From: Alcaligenaceae bacterium
GTDB taxonomy: Bacteria; Pseudomonadota; Gammaproteobacteria; Burkholderiales; Burkholderiaceae_B
Reading direction: 5' to 3'
NCBI GenBank assembly: GCA_013416445.1
Contig: JACCER010000006.1
Span: 1-64,000, forward strand
DNA length: 64,000 nucleotides
The position numbers were made by a program, and so were the translations under genes. Of this stretch, positions 37,946 to 49,256 are shown piece after piece (positions within the stretch are counted from its first letter, which is position 1; every line of letters starts with the position of its first letter). Under the pieces are notes generated by a model. The model saw nothing but the letters and a program-made list of their open reading frames with translations. It ran no database searches and was not told the DNA's origin.

Positions 37946-38971
37946 ATGCTGCGATTTTTCTTTTGCCTCTTCCATACTGCCAAACCCACACCTGCGCCAG
38001 CAACACGCCAAGCCGGTGTCGGTATTGTGGAATTTTCCATTGTCGCCATCCCTATACTGCTGCTGGGAACCGGCAGCATAGAACTTGCCCAATGGTTTTT
38101 CAACAAACAAGCCGTCAGCCTTGCGCTGCTGCAGGCTGGCCGAGCCGGCATTACCACGCACGCCAACCCAGCAAGTATCGAAAACGCCTTCGAAGAAGCC
38201 CTGCTGCCGCTATTCCCCGCAACGCCCATGCTAAGCGCCCGGCAGCGCCTGCAACAGGCTCTGAACCAGCGCAGCCAAACAACCAACGCTGCGCCATGGC
38301 GTATTGAAATCCTTAGCCCTACCCCAGGCGCCTTTCTTGATTTCTCCGACTCCTCGCTGGCGATCAGTCATCAAACTGGACTTCCCGCCATTAACAATAA
38401 CTATTTGGCCGAACAAGACCAGCGCAAACGCGCGCTAGGCTGGGCGCACGGCCTGGGCCCGCAATCCGGCCAGTCTATCTTGCAGGCCAATGGGCTGGTG
38501 CTGCGCCTGACTTATCTGCACGAACCCGTACTGCCCGGCATGAAAAGCCTGATGCGCCTGCTGGGGGGCACTGGCGGCACTTACGCCAGACACGCCATGG
38601 CGCGTGGCGGATACCTGCCGCTGGTGCAAGACATCGCCCTGGTCATGCAGTCGCATCCCGTAAACTGGCCTTTACCCGAAAATGGAAAAATCGTCATGCC
38701 GCAAAGCACCTCGAAGAATTTTTCATGGGCGCCACTTGCAAGCCCATGCCAAGGCCTGTGGTGCCAGGGCCAGCAACCTGCCAGCGGCACGCCAGGTGTA
38801 AACTTCCCCGACCACAAGCCACTGCCTTACTGGCCGCCTGGCCATGAGCAACCTGGTCAAGCGTCAGGGCCGCCCACGATAAAAGGCGGCACCGACTCTG
38901 TGCCCTCTTCTGGAGATCTGGTTGTTACGCCCGACGACCCGGCTTGCGGGGTGGCGTTATGTTGCGCCTGA
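37946..38971 (+). CDS. TadE-like pilus-assembly family protein
   Basis: From the ATG at 37946 this is 341 aa. Residues about 23-60 (AGVGIVEFSIVAIPILLLG followed by ELAQWFFNKQAV) match the TadE/TadG N-terminus: a short lead then a single membrane helix with a Glu at its start, as in type IV prepilin-like proteins. The rest is exported, with a Pro/Gly-rich tail and cysteines near the end. TadE pseudopilins belong to Flp/Tad pili, but no other tad gene is present, so this is an orphan; the family also occurs alone in betaproteobacteria. A TTG at 37919 could start it earlier. Confidence 0.75.
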   Translation: MLRFFFCLFHTAKPTPAPATRQAGVGIVEFSIVAIPILLLGTGSIELAQWFFNKQAVSLALLQAGRAGITTHANPASIENAFEEALLPLFPATPMLSARQRLQQALNQRSQTTNAAPWRIEILSPTPGAFLDFSDSSLAISHQTGLPAINNNYLAEQDQRKRALGWAHGLGPQSGQSILQANGLVLRLTYLHEPVLPGMKSLMRLLGGTGGTYARHAMARGGYLPLVQDIALVMQSHPVNWPLPENGKIVMPQSTSKNFSWAPLASPCQGLWCQGQQPASGTPGVNFPDHKPLPYWPPGHEQPGQASGPPTIKGGTDSVPSSGDLVVTPDDPACGVALCCA

Positions 38972-38973
38972 AC

Positions 38974-39300
38974 CTAATTGCCCTTCTTTTTGGCAATCGC
39001 AGGCGTCTTGATTTCAGGCTCGTGTTCGTGCGGGGCAAGTATCTGCACAAAGACCTCGCCCTGTTTGATCATACCCAGTTCTGAGCGGGCGCGTTCTTCT
39101 ATGGCCGCCTTACCCGACTTCAAATCCTGAACCTCGGCCTGCAAGGCATTGTTGCGCGCAACCAGCGCTTCATTGGTTTCCTGTTGGCTGGCTGCCTTTC
39201 TTTCCAGTTCGTAAACACGCAGCCAACCGCCCTTTCCCCACCACAAAGGGTACTGAGTCACGGCAGTCAACAAGACCAAAACAATAAGTAGCAATCGCAT
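38974..39300 (-). CDS. ftsB: Cell-division protein FtsB
   Basis: A 108-aa bitopic protein: short N-terminus, one membrane helix (about 2-17), then a coiled coil (about 30-75, ELERKAASQQETNEALVARN) and the conserved ERARSELGMIKQGEVF block. FtsB bridges FtsL and FtsQ at the division site. It follows eno by 49 bases on the same strand, the conserved eno-ftsB order, and converges with the TadE-like gene. Confidence 0.95.
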   Translation of the reverse strand: MRLLLIVLVLLTAVTQYPLWWGKGGWLRVYELERKAASQQETNEALVARNNALQAEVQDLKSGKAAIEERARSELGMIKQGEVFVQILAPHEHEPEIKTPAIAKKKGN

Positions 39301-39349
39301 GTTTTATACAAAACAACCCGGCCACGCGGCCAGGTTGTTGGTGGTTTGC

Positions 39350-40780
<1,431 letters not shown>

Positions 40781-40892
40781 TTAGGAATTTATTGGCTGCG
40801 CAGGCTGGATCGGCCCTGCATAACCTGGCAAGCACTATTCAAAAAGAAACATTGTGAAAAAAACACCCTGTTTTTATGGATGCACCGGGCGC

Positions 40893-41354
40893 TCAAGGCA
40901 GCCCATCGGCATTCTTCACGGGCGGGTTCGCGGCCTCTTCACGCAAACGCTGTTCCAGACTGCCTAATGTTGCCTCTAGCGCTTGCATCTCTGCCGGTGA
41001 CAAACCACCAAGCGCCCTTTCGATAAATGCCGAGCGACGTGGCAGCGTCTGCTCGACGACCTCTTTGCCTGCAGACGTCAGGACGACATTCGTCAGTCGG
41101 TTATCAGTTGCATCGTTGTGGCGCTTTACCCAGCCGCGGGTTTCTATGGCTTTGATCTGACGCGTCAGGGCCGCTGGGTCGACACGCAATTCCTGGGCCA
41201 ATTTTTTTTGCGACGACGCGCCAAACTGATATAAATGCAGCAAGATACGCCAACGCGGCATGGAGTGGCCAATATTGGTCTCGAATGCCAACATAAGCAC
41301 CCGGTAGGTGCGCCCTAGTTGCTGCATCAGCAGCAGTTGTGGCATATCGCTCAT
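40893..41354 (-). CDS. MarR-family transcriptional regulator
   Basis: A 153-aa winged-helix repressor: GASSQKKLAQELRVDPAALT (about 45-64) is the recognition-helix region and KRHNDATDNRLTNVVLT the wing. MarR proteins typically repress an efflux pump and are released by phenolic or drug ligands. The gene overlaps the upstream MFS exporter by four bases (ATGA), so exporter and regulator share a transcript; the TTGA-CTTA-TCAA palindrome before the exporter is a candidate operator. Confidence 0.93.
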   Translation of the reverse strand: MSDMPQLLLMQQLGRTYRVLMLAFETNIGHSMPRWRILLHLYQFGASSQKKLAQELRVDPAALTRQIKAIETRGWVKRHNDATDNRLTNVVLTSAGKEVVEQTLPRRSAFIERALGGLSPAEMQALEATLGSLEQRLREEAANPPVKNADGLP

Positions 41355-42973
41355 GCCCGCTCCTTTGGTTCGGCTGCCACAACTGCGACCACCGTCCGCG
41401 ACAGGCGGATATGCGGCACTTTATACACCCATACCATGCCCAGCAAGGCCACCATAAGACCCACTATCAGACCAGAATGTATGGCTGACACCAGAGCCAG
41501 CCGGGCCGTTTCCAGGAACAGGTCGCCTTGCAGGCTCAGGCGCTGCAGGTGCGCGACAAAATCGCTTTGCGCTGCATGGCTGACCAGTACATCTGGATTC
41601 TCCAGTAGGGAGATCCAGGATGTATCCAGGCCCTCGGGAATTGACTGCCGGACATTACGAACATAGTAATTGCTGACCATGGTTCCTACGACGGCCATGC
41701 CCAACATACCGCCCATCATGCGCACTGACTGCAATAATGCAGTAGAAATACCAAGCAGGGAGCGTCCGGCGGTTTCCTGGGCAAATACCGTAAGATTGGG
41801 CATGATGAAGCCCAGGCTGGCGCCAGCAGCCATCATGTACATGGCCACCAACCAGTGCGACGTTGACTTGTATGAAAAAATCAGGCCCAGGCAAGCCAAT
41901 GCCATCAAGCCGAAACCAAAGTACAAAATATGCTTGGGCGAACCAAGGCGGATAACGATGCGGCTGTTGATGACACTGCCTACGGTAATAAACACGGCCA
42001 AAGGCGTAATAAGCAATCCGACCTGCTGGGGTGTAAGACCAAACCCCCCTTGCAGCAACAAGGGAAGGTAAAACAACAGGGCAAACATGACAACCCCCAC
42101 CAGCATCGACAGGAAGAACAAGGCTGCCAGGCTTTTGTTTTTGAACATTTCCATGGGCAGCAAAGGCTCAGGGCAGCGATTTTCCCAATAGACCAGCGCA
42201 ACAAATGCGGCAAATGCCAGCACACCCAGCAACACCATGGCGAGGCTGGCTCCATGCGTAGGCAATAGTTCGACAAAAAGCTGCAAACTACCCAAGCCCA
42301 CCGCAATGAGTATGGCTCCCTGCCAATCAAGCTGGATCTTGTCACGTTTAATTTGCCTGATATGCGGCAAGAACCTCCATACACAATACAGGCTAAGAAC
42401 GCCTATGGGCAAATTCACATAAAACACCGAACGCCACCCTGCATACTGCGTAAGAAACCCGCCCAGAGACGGCCCGAAGGCATTGGCAATTCCGAACGCC
42501 GCGCTTAGCAGCACCTGCCAGCGCAAACGTACGTGCGTGTCGGTAAAAAGGTCGGGAACGCACGCAAAGGCCGTGCCTACCAGCATGCCGCCACCTATGC
42601 CTTGCAAGGCCCGGGCCAGTACCAGTTGCAGCATGCTGTCGGCCATGCCGCACAACACAGAAGCCAGCGTAAACACCACGATGGATGTGACTACAAAAGG
42701 CTTGCGACCGTAATAATCGCCCAGACGCCCAAATATGGGAATAGTGATTACAGAAGTCAGCAGGTAAGAAGTAGCTACCCAGGCGTACAGTTCAAAGCCA
42801 TTCAGTTCTGCAACAATAGTGGGCAGGGCTGTGCCAACCACGGTTTGGTCGACTGCGACGAGCATAGTGACAAAGCACAAGCCCAGCATGGCGAGCAAGG
42901 ATTGTCGCACCGACAAGACTCGCCCTGTATCCAGAGGGGCTGTGGCTGTTTGTGCAGAGGGGTCGGAAGGCAT
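41351..42973 (-). CDS. DHA2-family (EmrB/QacA) MFS drug exporter
   Basis: The 540-aa product has about fourteen membrane segments. AVDQTVVGTALPTIVAEL (motif D1-like, about 38-55), GRLGDYYGRKPF (motif A) and LQGIGGGMLVGTAFACVPDLF (motif in helix 4, shown in part) place it in the 14-segment drug:proton antiporters. I start at ATG 42973, preceded by AAAGG, instead of TTG 43009. It is co-transcribed with marR. No EmrA-type membrane-fusion gene is nearby, so it probably exports to the periplasm only. This pair separates DUF1330/pyrG from eno. Confidence 0.92.
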   Translation of the reverse strand: MPSDPSAQTATAPLDTGRVLSVRQSLLAMLGLCFVTMLVAVDQTVVGTALPTIVAELNGFELYAWVATSYLLTSVITIPIFGRLGDYYGRKPFVVTSIVVFTLASVLCGMADSMLQLVLARALQGIGGGMLVGTAFACVPDLFTDTHVRLRWQVLLSAAFGIANAFGPSLGGFLTQYAGWRSVFYVNLPIGVLSLYCVWRFLPHIRQIKRDKIQLDWQGAILIAVGLGSLQLFVELLPTHGASLAMVLLGVLAFAAFVALVYWENRCPEPLLPMEMFKNKSLAALFFLSMLVGVVMFALLFYLPLLLQGGFGLTPQQVGLLITPLAVFITVGSVINSRIVIRLGSPKHILYFGFGLMALACLGLIFSYKSTSHWLVAMYMMAAGASLGFIMPNLTVFAQETAGRSLLGISTALLQSVRMMGGMLGMAVVGTMVSNYYVRNVRQSIPEGLDTSWISLLENPDVLVSHAAQSDFVAHLQRLSLQGDLFLETARLALVSAIHSGLIVGLMVALLGMVWVYKVPHIRLSRTVVAVVAAEPKERA

Positions 42974-42997
42974 TACTAACCTTTGTGCTGTCAACGA

Positions 42998-43009
42998 TTG
43001 ATAAGTCAA
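42998..43009. promoter_or_regulatory. Candidate MarR operator
   Basis: TTGA-TAAG-TCAA is a 4-4-4 inverted repeat 25 bases before the exporter ATG, in the right place for autoregulation by the MarR protein. Short, so weak evidence. Confidence 0.35.
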
Positions 43010-43114
43010 TAATTTTAATGACAGGCTGATTCATAAGCAAGCAAAGTTTCCAGCGCTGCAGTTTATATGCAACGCCATCCCTTTTTCTGGTCAAGCTTGA
43101 GCGCGAAAGACGCC

Positions 43115-43399
43115 TTATACACCCTCGACGATATACATCGTCATGATGGCGGCGTGTTCCCGCGCATGACGAGCGCGGCCGTACTCGACTGAGTTGTAAA
43201 AAACAGTGGCCGCCGCCATGTTGGGAAATTGCAAAATAACAGTGCGATCAGGGTCCCGCCCTTCAAGAGTCTGGACCTTGCCCCCGCGCACCAGCACCTG
43301 GACATCATGCGCACGCATGGCCAGCGTGGAAAAACGGCGATACTCTTCGTAAGCTTCGGGATCGGTAACAGTTACGTTGGCAATAATGTAGGCAGTCAT
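43115..43399 (-). CDS. DUF1330 family protein
   Basis: A 94-aa dimeric alpha-beta barrel protein with the DUF1330 pattern: AYIIANVTVTDPEAYEEYRR at the start, VLVRGGKVQTLEG in the middle and ILQFPNMAAATVFYNSVEYG near the end. The function is unknown; the fold is shared with small monooxygenase-like and EthD-like proteins. It lies 84 bases downstream of pyrG on the same strand. A neighbour of this type occurs between pyrG and eno in related genomes, as far as I recall. Confidence 0.88.
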   Translation of the reverse strand: MTAYIIANVTVTDPEAYEEYRRFSTLAMRAHDVQVLVRGGKVQTLEGRDPDRTVILQFPNMAAATVFYNSVEYGRARHAREHAAIMTMYIVEGV

Positions 43400-43445
43400 G
43401 ACATGCTCTGAAAAACGCTGAGTTCAGCAATACGATAATGCACTG

Positions 43446-43474
43446 CGGGTTACGCGCCTAAACACGCAACCCGG
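43446..43474 (-). terminator. Hairpin between pyrG and DUF1330
   Basis: CGGGTTACGCG and ACACGCAACCCGG can pair with one mismatch and one wobble. It resembles a diverged REP-like repeat and lies directly behind the pyrG stop; there is no T-run. Confidence 0.4.
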
Positions 43475-43483
43475 CCAGCACGC

Positions 43484-45178
<1,695 letters not shown>

Positions 45179-45234
45179 TTATAGCCGGGTCGGGGAGGGT
45201 TGTTGGTCAATCCCGGCGAATATCGACGCTTTAA

Positions 45235-47031
45235 TTAAATTTCTTCAGTGCGCTCCAGCAACCAGTCTTGTGCCTGACCACTGACCAGCGGCAGCAAGCG
45301 CTGGCGCACTTCGGCATGGTAATCATTGAGCCAAGCCCTTTCAGCCTGCGATAACAGACCGGGTTCTATGCAACGGGTGTCAATAGGACACAAGGTAAGC
45401 GTTTCAAACTTCAGGAACTCACCGAACTCGGTCGTGACCGCCGGAACAGCAAGCACCAGGTTTTCTATGCGTATGCCCCATAATCCGGGTCGATACAGCC
45501 CTGGCTCGTTCGAGGTGATCATGCCCGGCTGCATGGCCATGTGCGGGTTGATGCTGGCCCTGTAAGCGATAGATTGCGGCCCTTCATGGACATTCAAGAA
45601 GTACCCCACCCCATGGCCGGTACCGTGACCATAGTCGGCGCCAGCCTGCCATATGGGCAGACGCGCAATGGTGTCCAGCAGCGGCGACATGGTGCCGCGC
45701 GGAAAAACCGCCAGCGACAAGGCGATCATGCCCTTGAGCACCGTCGTGTAGTCATGCTTTTGCTCGACACTGACCTGCCCCACCGGCACGATTCGGGTGA
45801 TGTCTGTGGTGCCCCCCTGATATTGTCCGCCTGAATCAATCAGCAACAGGCCATTGCCTTCAATGACGGCATGCGATTTTTCAGTGGCATGGTAATGTGG
45901 CATGGCGCCATTGGCGTTGAACGCCGCGATAGTCCCAAAGCTGGGGGTCACAAAGTTGGGCCGCCGACTGCGCGCCGCAGTGATTTTTTCGTCTATGGTC
46001 AGTTCGGTGATGCTGGCCTCGCCACCCTGCGCCGATTCGAACCAGGCGAAGAATTCGCATAGCGCAGCGCCATCTTGTTCCATGCTGCGGCGCACGTGCT
46101 CGACTTCGTCGGCATTCTTGCGCGACTTGATCAATTGCGACGGATTCAGCCCTTCGGTTTTGTCCACGAAAGCCGCCGCCGCCAACACCCCTATGGTGCA
46201 ACGGGCTGGATCAAACAGCAAACGCGTGTTTTCAGCCAGACCAGCCAAGGCGCCTGCGGCATCTTCATAGGATTCAATACCGACGCCATCCTGACGCAAA
46301 ATATCAGCCAGGCCAGCATCAATTTTACCGGGATCAACAAACAGGCGGGCGCTATCCTGGCCTATCAGGGCATGCGCCAGGAAGACGGGGTTGTACGACA
46401 CGTCATTGCCGCGCAAGTTGAACAGCCAGGCAATGTCGTCGAGCGATGAAACCCAGTGCCAGTCGGCGCTATGCTCGGCCATCGCGATACGCACAGCGGC
46501 CAGGTTGTCAGTACGCGTGCGGCAGGCGAAAGGCGGCAGGTGTTCGTAGACCGTGCCCCGTGGTAAGCCTGGGCGTTGCAGCCAGATGGCATCGAGCAAG
46601 TCAAGATCACACACCAGCTTGATGCCCCGCCCGGCCAGGACAGACTGCCATTGTCCGTGAGTTTGCACGGCCAGCACCTGGCCATCGACGCTTACGTGCG
46701 CGCCCTCGCGCAAATTCTGAGCCAGCCAGTCGGCAGGCCCAGGCACATCGGGCGCCCCAGCCCGCATGGTAAATATCCCCGTACCTGCCAAATCGTGGTC
46801 GGCCTGCTCCCAGTAACGACTGTCCGTCCATAGGCCGGCAAATTCGGCCGTCACCACCAGCGTACCCGCCGATCCGCCAAAACCGCTAAGCCACTGCCTG
46901 CCCTGCCAGCGCTCGGGCAGGTATTCGGATAAATGGGGGTCGGCTGACACCACCACGCAAGCATCCACCTTGTGTGAAGACATGACAGCTTGCAGGGCCT
47001 GAATACGCTGGGCAAAGACGGACTGGCTCAT
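45235..47031 (-). CDS. pepP: Xaa-Pro aminopeptidase (M24B family)
   Basis: The 598-aa peptidase removes N-terminal residues before proline. Two creatinase-like N-terminal domains precede the catalytic pita-bread domain, whose di-metal ligands are visible in LLIDSGGQYQGGTTDITR (two Asp), GHGTGHGVGYFLNVHEGP (His), TSNEPGLYRPG (Glu) and the late RIENL (Glu). The three-domain length of about 600 resembles the cytosolic aminopeptidase P of eukaryotes more than the 440-aa E. coli enzyme. It ends 101 bases upstream of pyrG on the same strand; a REP-like repeat lies between it and scoB. Confidence 0.92.
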   Translation of the reverse strand: MSQSVFAQRIQALQAVMSSHKVDACVVVSADPHLSEYLPERWQGRQWLSGFGGSAGTLVVTAEFAGLWTDSRYWEQADHDLAGTGIFTMRAGAPDVPGPADWLAQNLREGAHVSVDGQVLAVQTHGQWQSVLAGRGIKLVCDLDLLDAIWLQRPGLPRGTVYEHLPPFACRTRTDNLAAVRIAMAEHSADWHWVSSLDDIAWLFNLRGNDVSYNPVFLAHALIGQDSARLFVDPGKIDAGLADILRQDGVGIESYEDAAGALAGLAENTRLLFDPARCTIGVLAAAAFVDKTEGLNPSQLIKSRKNADEVEHVRRSMEQDGAALCEFFAWFESAQGGEASITELTIDEKITAARSRRPNFVTPSFGTIAAFNANGAMPHYHATEKSHAVIEGNGLLLIDSGGQYQGGTTDITRIVPVGQVSVEQKHDYTTVLKGMIALSLAVFPRGTMSPLLDTIARLPIWQAGADYGHGTGHGVGYFLNVHEGPQSIAYRASINPHMAMQPGMITSNEPGLYRPGLWGIRIENLVLAVPAVTTEFGEFLKFETLTLCPIDTRCIEPGLLSQAERAWLNDYHAEVRQRLLPLVSGQAQDWLLERTEEI

Positions 47032-47122
47032 GATCTTCCTTTATTGGCGTGAATTGACATGGGGATTTTTTGGATACATGGATTGCGGATTGCTTGGACA
47101 AACACAAGCTTGGTGTTCGCAG

Positions 47123-47152
47123 GTCGGATTAGCGCGATGCGCGTAATCCGAC
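47123..47152 (+). repeat. REP-like palindromic repeat
   Basis: GTCGGATTAGCGC and GCGCGTAATCCGAC around GAT; the most perfect copy. It lies 26 bases beyond the scoB stop and before pepP. Confidence 0.9.
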
Positions 47153-47177
47153 AAAACAATGGAGCCAAAAATAAGCT

Positions 47178-47831
47178 TTATGCTAGCGCTGATACATCCA
47201 GCTTTGCCCCGGTCTTGGACTGGATTTCATTGGCCGTTACACCTGGCGCCAATTCCAGCAGTTTAAGGCCGCCCTGGGCGACTTCAATCACGCCCAAATC
47301 AGTAATGATCAGATCGACCACACCCACGCCCGTCAGGGGCAAGTTGCATTCGGACAAAAGCTTCATATCTTCGGTGCCATCTTTTTTACGGGCGACGTGC
47401 TCCATAAGCACCACCACCCTGCCTACGCCCGCCACCAGGTCCATGGCGCCGCCCATGCCTTTAATCATTTTGCCCGGTATCATCCAGTTGGCCAGATCGC
47501 CTTTCTCAGAGACCTGCATGGCGCCAAGAATAGCCAGATTGATCTTGCCGCCACGTATCATGGCAAACGAATCCGCCGAGGCAAAAATTGACGAACCAGG
47601 CAAGGTCGTAATGGTTTGCTTGCCTGCGTTGATCAGGTCGGCATCGATTTCATCTTCTGTCGGAAACGGGCCTATGCCCAGCAAGCCGTTTTCAGACTGC
47701 AGCCATACCTCTACCCCTTTCGGCACATGATTGGCGACCAGCGTGGGCAGACCTATGCCAAGGTTTACATAAAAACCGTCTTGTAGTTCTCGGGCAGCGC
47801 GCGCCGCCATTTCTTCACGAGTCCAGGCCAT
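47178..47831 (-). CDS. scoB: 3-oxoacid CoA-transferase subunit B
   Basis: The 217-aa beta subunit carries the catalytic glutamate in [15 protein letters not shown] (about 64-78) and the [19 protein letters not shown] block. Together with subunit A it moves CoA from succinyl-CoA to acetoacetate (or 3-oxoadipate in PcaIJ), feeding ketone bodies into acetyl-CoA. AAGGAG precedes the ATG. It follows scoA by three bases. PcaJ is the alternative identity; no other pca genes are in the window. Confidence 0.93.
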   Translation of the reverse strand: MAWTREEMAARAARELQDGFYVNLGIGLPTLVANHVPKGVEVWLQSENGLLGIGPFPTEDEIDADLINAGKQTITTLPGSSIFASADSFAMIRGGKINLAILGAMQVSEKGDLANWMIPGKMIKGMGGAMDLVAGVGRVVVLMEHVARKKDGTEDMKLLSECNLPLTGVGVVDLIITDLGVIEVAQGGLKLLELAPGVTANEIQSKTGAKLDVSALA

Positions 47832-47834
47832 GAT

Positions 47835-48542
47835 TCAAGCTCCTTGTGCAGTGCGGATAGTACGCTGCTCTATACGTTTTTCGGGATGGGCATTGAGCAC
47901 GATGCGGTGCACATAAATACCTGGCAAATGCACCTGATCAGGGTCGAAGGTGCCGATATCGACCACTTCTTCGACTTCGACTATGGTAATTTTTCCTGCC
48001 ATGGCCACATTAGGATTAAAGTTGCGCGCGGTTTTGCGAAAAATGAGGTTGCCGCTGCGATCGGCCTTATAAGCCTTGACCAGCGACACATCCGGAACCA
48101 GCGAATGTTCCATGACGTATTTTTCGCCATCGAATTCACGCACTTCTTTGCCGTCGGCCACAATGGTGCCTACCCCGGTACGCGTGAAAAAGGCTGGAAT
48201 GCCAGCGCCACCTGCGCGCAGCTTTTCGGCCAGCGTACCTTGCGGAGTAAACTCAAGTTCGAGTTCGCCCGCCAGGAACTGGCGCTCGAATTCTTTGTTT
48301 TCGCCCACATACGACGCAATCATTTTCTTGATCTGGCGGGTACTGAGCAACTGGCCCAGGCCGAAGCCGTCGACGCCGGCGTTATTGCTGATGCAGGTCA
48401 GGTTTTGCACGGCCGAATCACGCAGCGCGGCAATCAGGGCCTCGGGAATGCCGCAAAGGCCAAACCCCCCGACAGCAATCATTTGATTATCGGCGACGAC
48501 GCCTTTAAGCGCCTCTGCGGCACTTGCATAGACTTTATCCAT
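47835..48542 (-). CDS. scoA: 3-oxoacid CoA-transferase subunit A
   Basis: The 235-aa alpha subunit begins MDKVYASAAEALKGVV and has the glycine-rich CoA site VGGFGLCGIPEALIAAL (about 24-40), then NNAGVDGFGLGQLL and the EFTPQGTLAEKLRAGGAGIPAF loop. It pairs with scoB just downstream. The ATG at 48542 is preceded by AAGGATGGAG; the longer frame to 48587 is not needed. PcaI of 3-oxoadipate breakdown is the close alternative. Confidence 0.93.
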   Translation of the reverse strand: MDKVYASAAEALKGVVADNQMIAVGGFGLCGIPEALIAALRDSAVQNLTCISNNAGVDGFGLGQLLSTRQIKKMIASYVGENKEFERQFLAGELELEFTPQGTLAEKLRAGGAGIPAFFTRTGVGTIVADGKEVREFDGEKYVMEHSLVPDVSLVKAYKADRSGNLIFRKTARNFNPNVAMAGKITIVEVEEVVDIGTFDPDQVHLPGIYVHRIVLNAHPEKRIEQRTIRTAQGA

Positions 48543-48659
48543 TACTCCATCCTTATCAGAACTTTGGGCTGAAGCGGCAGGCCACACACCCGTACTGTAA
48601 ATTGAACAAAAAAATCAAATCAACTGCAAAAACCGTATGCAGCCACCCCAAAAAGGAGG

Positions 48660-49100
48660 TCAGACAACAAAAATCTTGCCAAACAGGCTGAGTTCAGCTG
48701 GCGTCCAGGGCGTTGACTTGCCCGTAACGGAATCGGCGCCAACAATGACGTAACTGCCTTTGGCATACGCTACGCCAGGCTCATCTTCGCGTTCCATGAT
48801 GGTATCGACCGCCATGCTGGAGTTTCCGACACGCTTGAGCACCTGGATAATTGCTACCGTCCCCGGATAAACCAATGGCTTCAGGAAATCGCACGACGCG
48901 TGGGCCAGTATCCCGACTCTGGTCGAAGGCAGACTGATGCCGGCACGACGAAACAACTGAACCCGCGCCTCTTCCTGATAGCGAAAATACAATGCATTAT
49001 TGATGTGGTTTTGGGTATCTTGGTCGCCCCAGCGCATAGCCACCGTGCAACGAAAAGCCCCGCCAATGGCAGGCGAGGAAGGCAAATCGAGATGCTGCAT
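48660..49100 (-). CDS. Acyl-CoA thioesterase (4HBT hot-dog family)
   Basis: The 146-aa protein contains MRWGDQDTQNHINNALYFRY (about 24-43), the 4-hydroxybenzoyl-CoA-thioesterase/YbgC-type motif in which the aspartate after QD and the His-Asn pair lie at the active site. Such hot-dog enzymes hydrolyse short or aromatic acyl-CoA esters. It is the upstream gene on the scoAB strand but 117 bases away, and divergent from the ETF-QO gene. Confidence 0.88.
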   Translation of the reverse strand: MQHLDLPSSPAIGGAFRCTVAMRWGDQDTQNHINNALYFRYQEEARVQLFRRAGISLPSTRVGILAHASCDFLKPLVYPGTVAIIQVLKRVGNSSMAVDTIMEREDEPGVAYAKGSYVIVGADSVTGKSTPWTPAELSLFGKIFVV

Positions 49101-49256
49101 GAAGTAATGCCCCTTACATAAATATCGGCTTGATCAATAAGTATAACGGGAAGCGAAGTGGACACTAGGCAAGACTACAATACAATTAGGCTCTAAAACA
49201 AAATATCAGGCCCTCGGGCTACTCGCCATACCAGACATACGGGAGATCTTTACAAA

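Noticed and set aside
47178-48542. pcaIJ of the 3-oxoadipate pathway
   Set aside because: It cannot be excluded by sequence alone, but no other pca genes are present; scoAB is the more neutral call.
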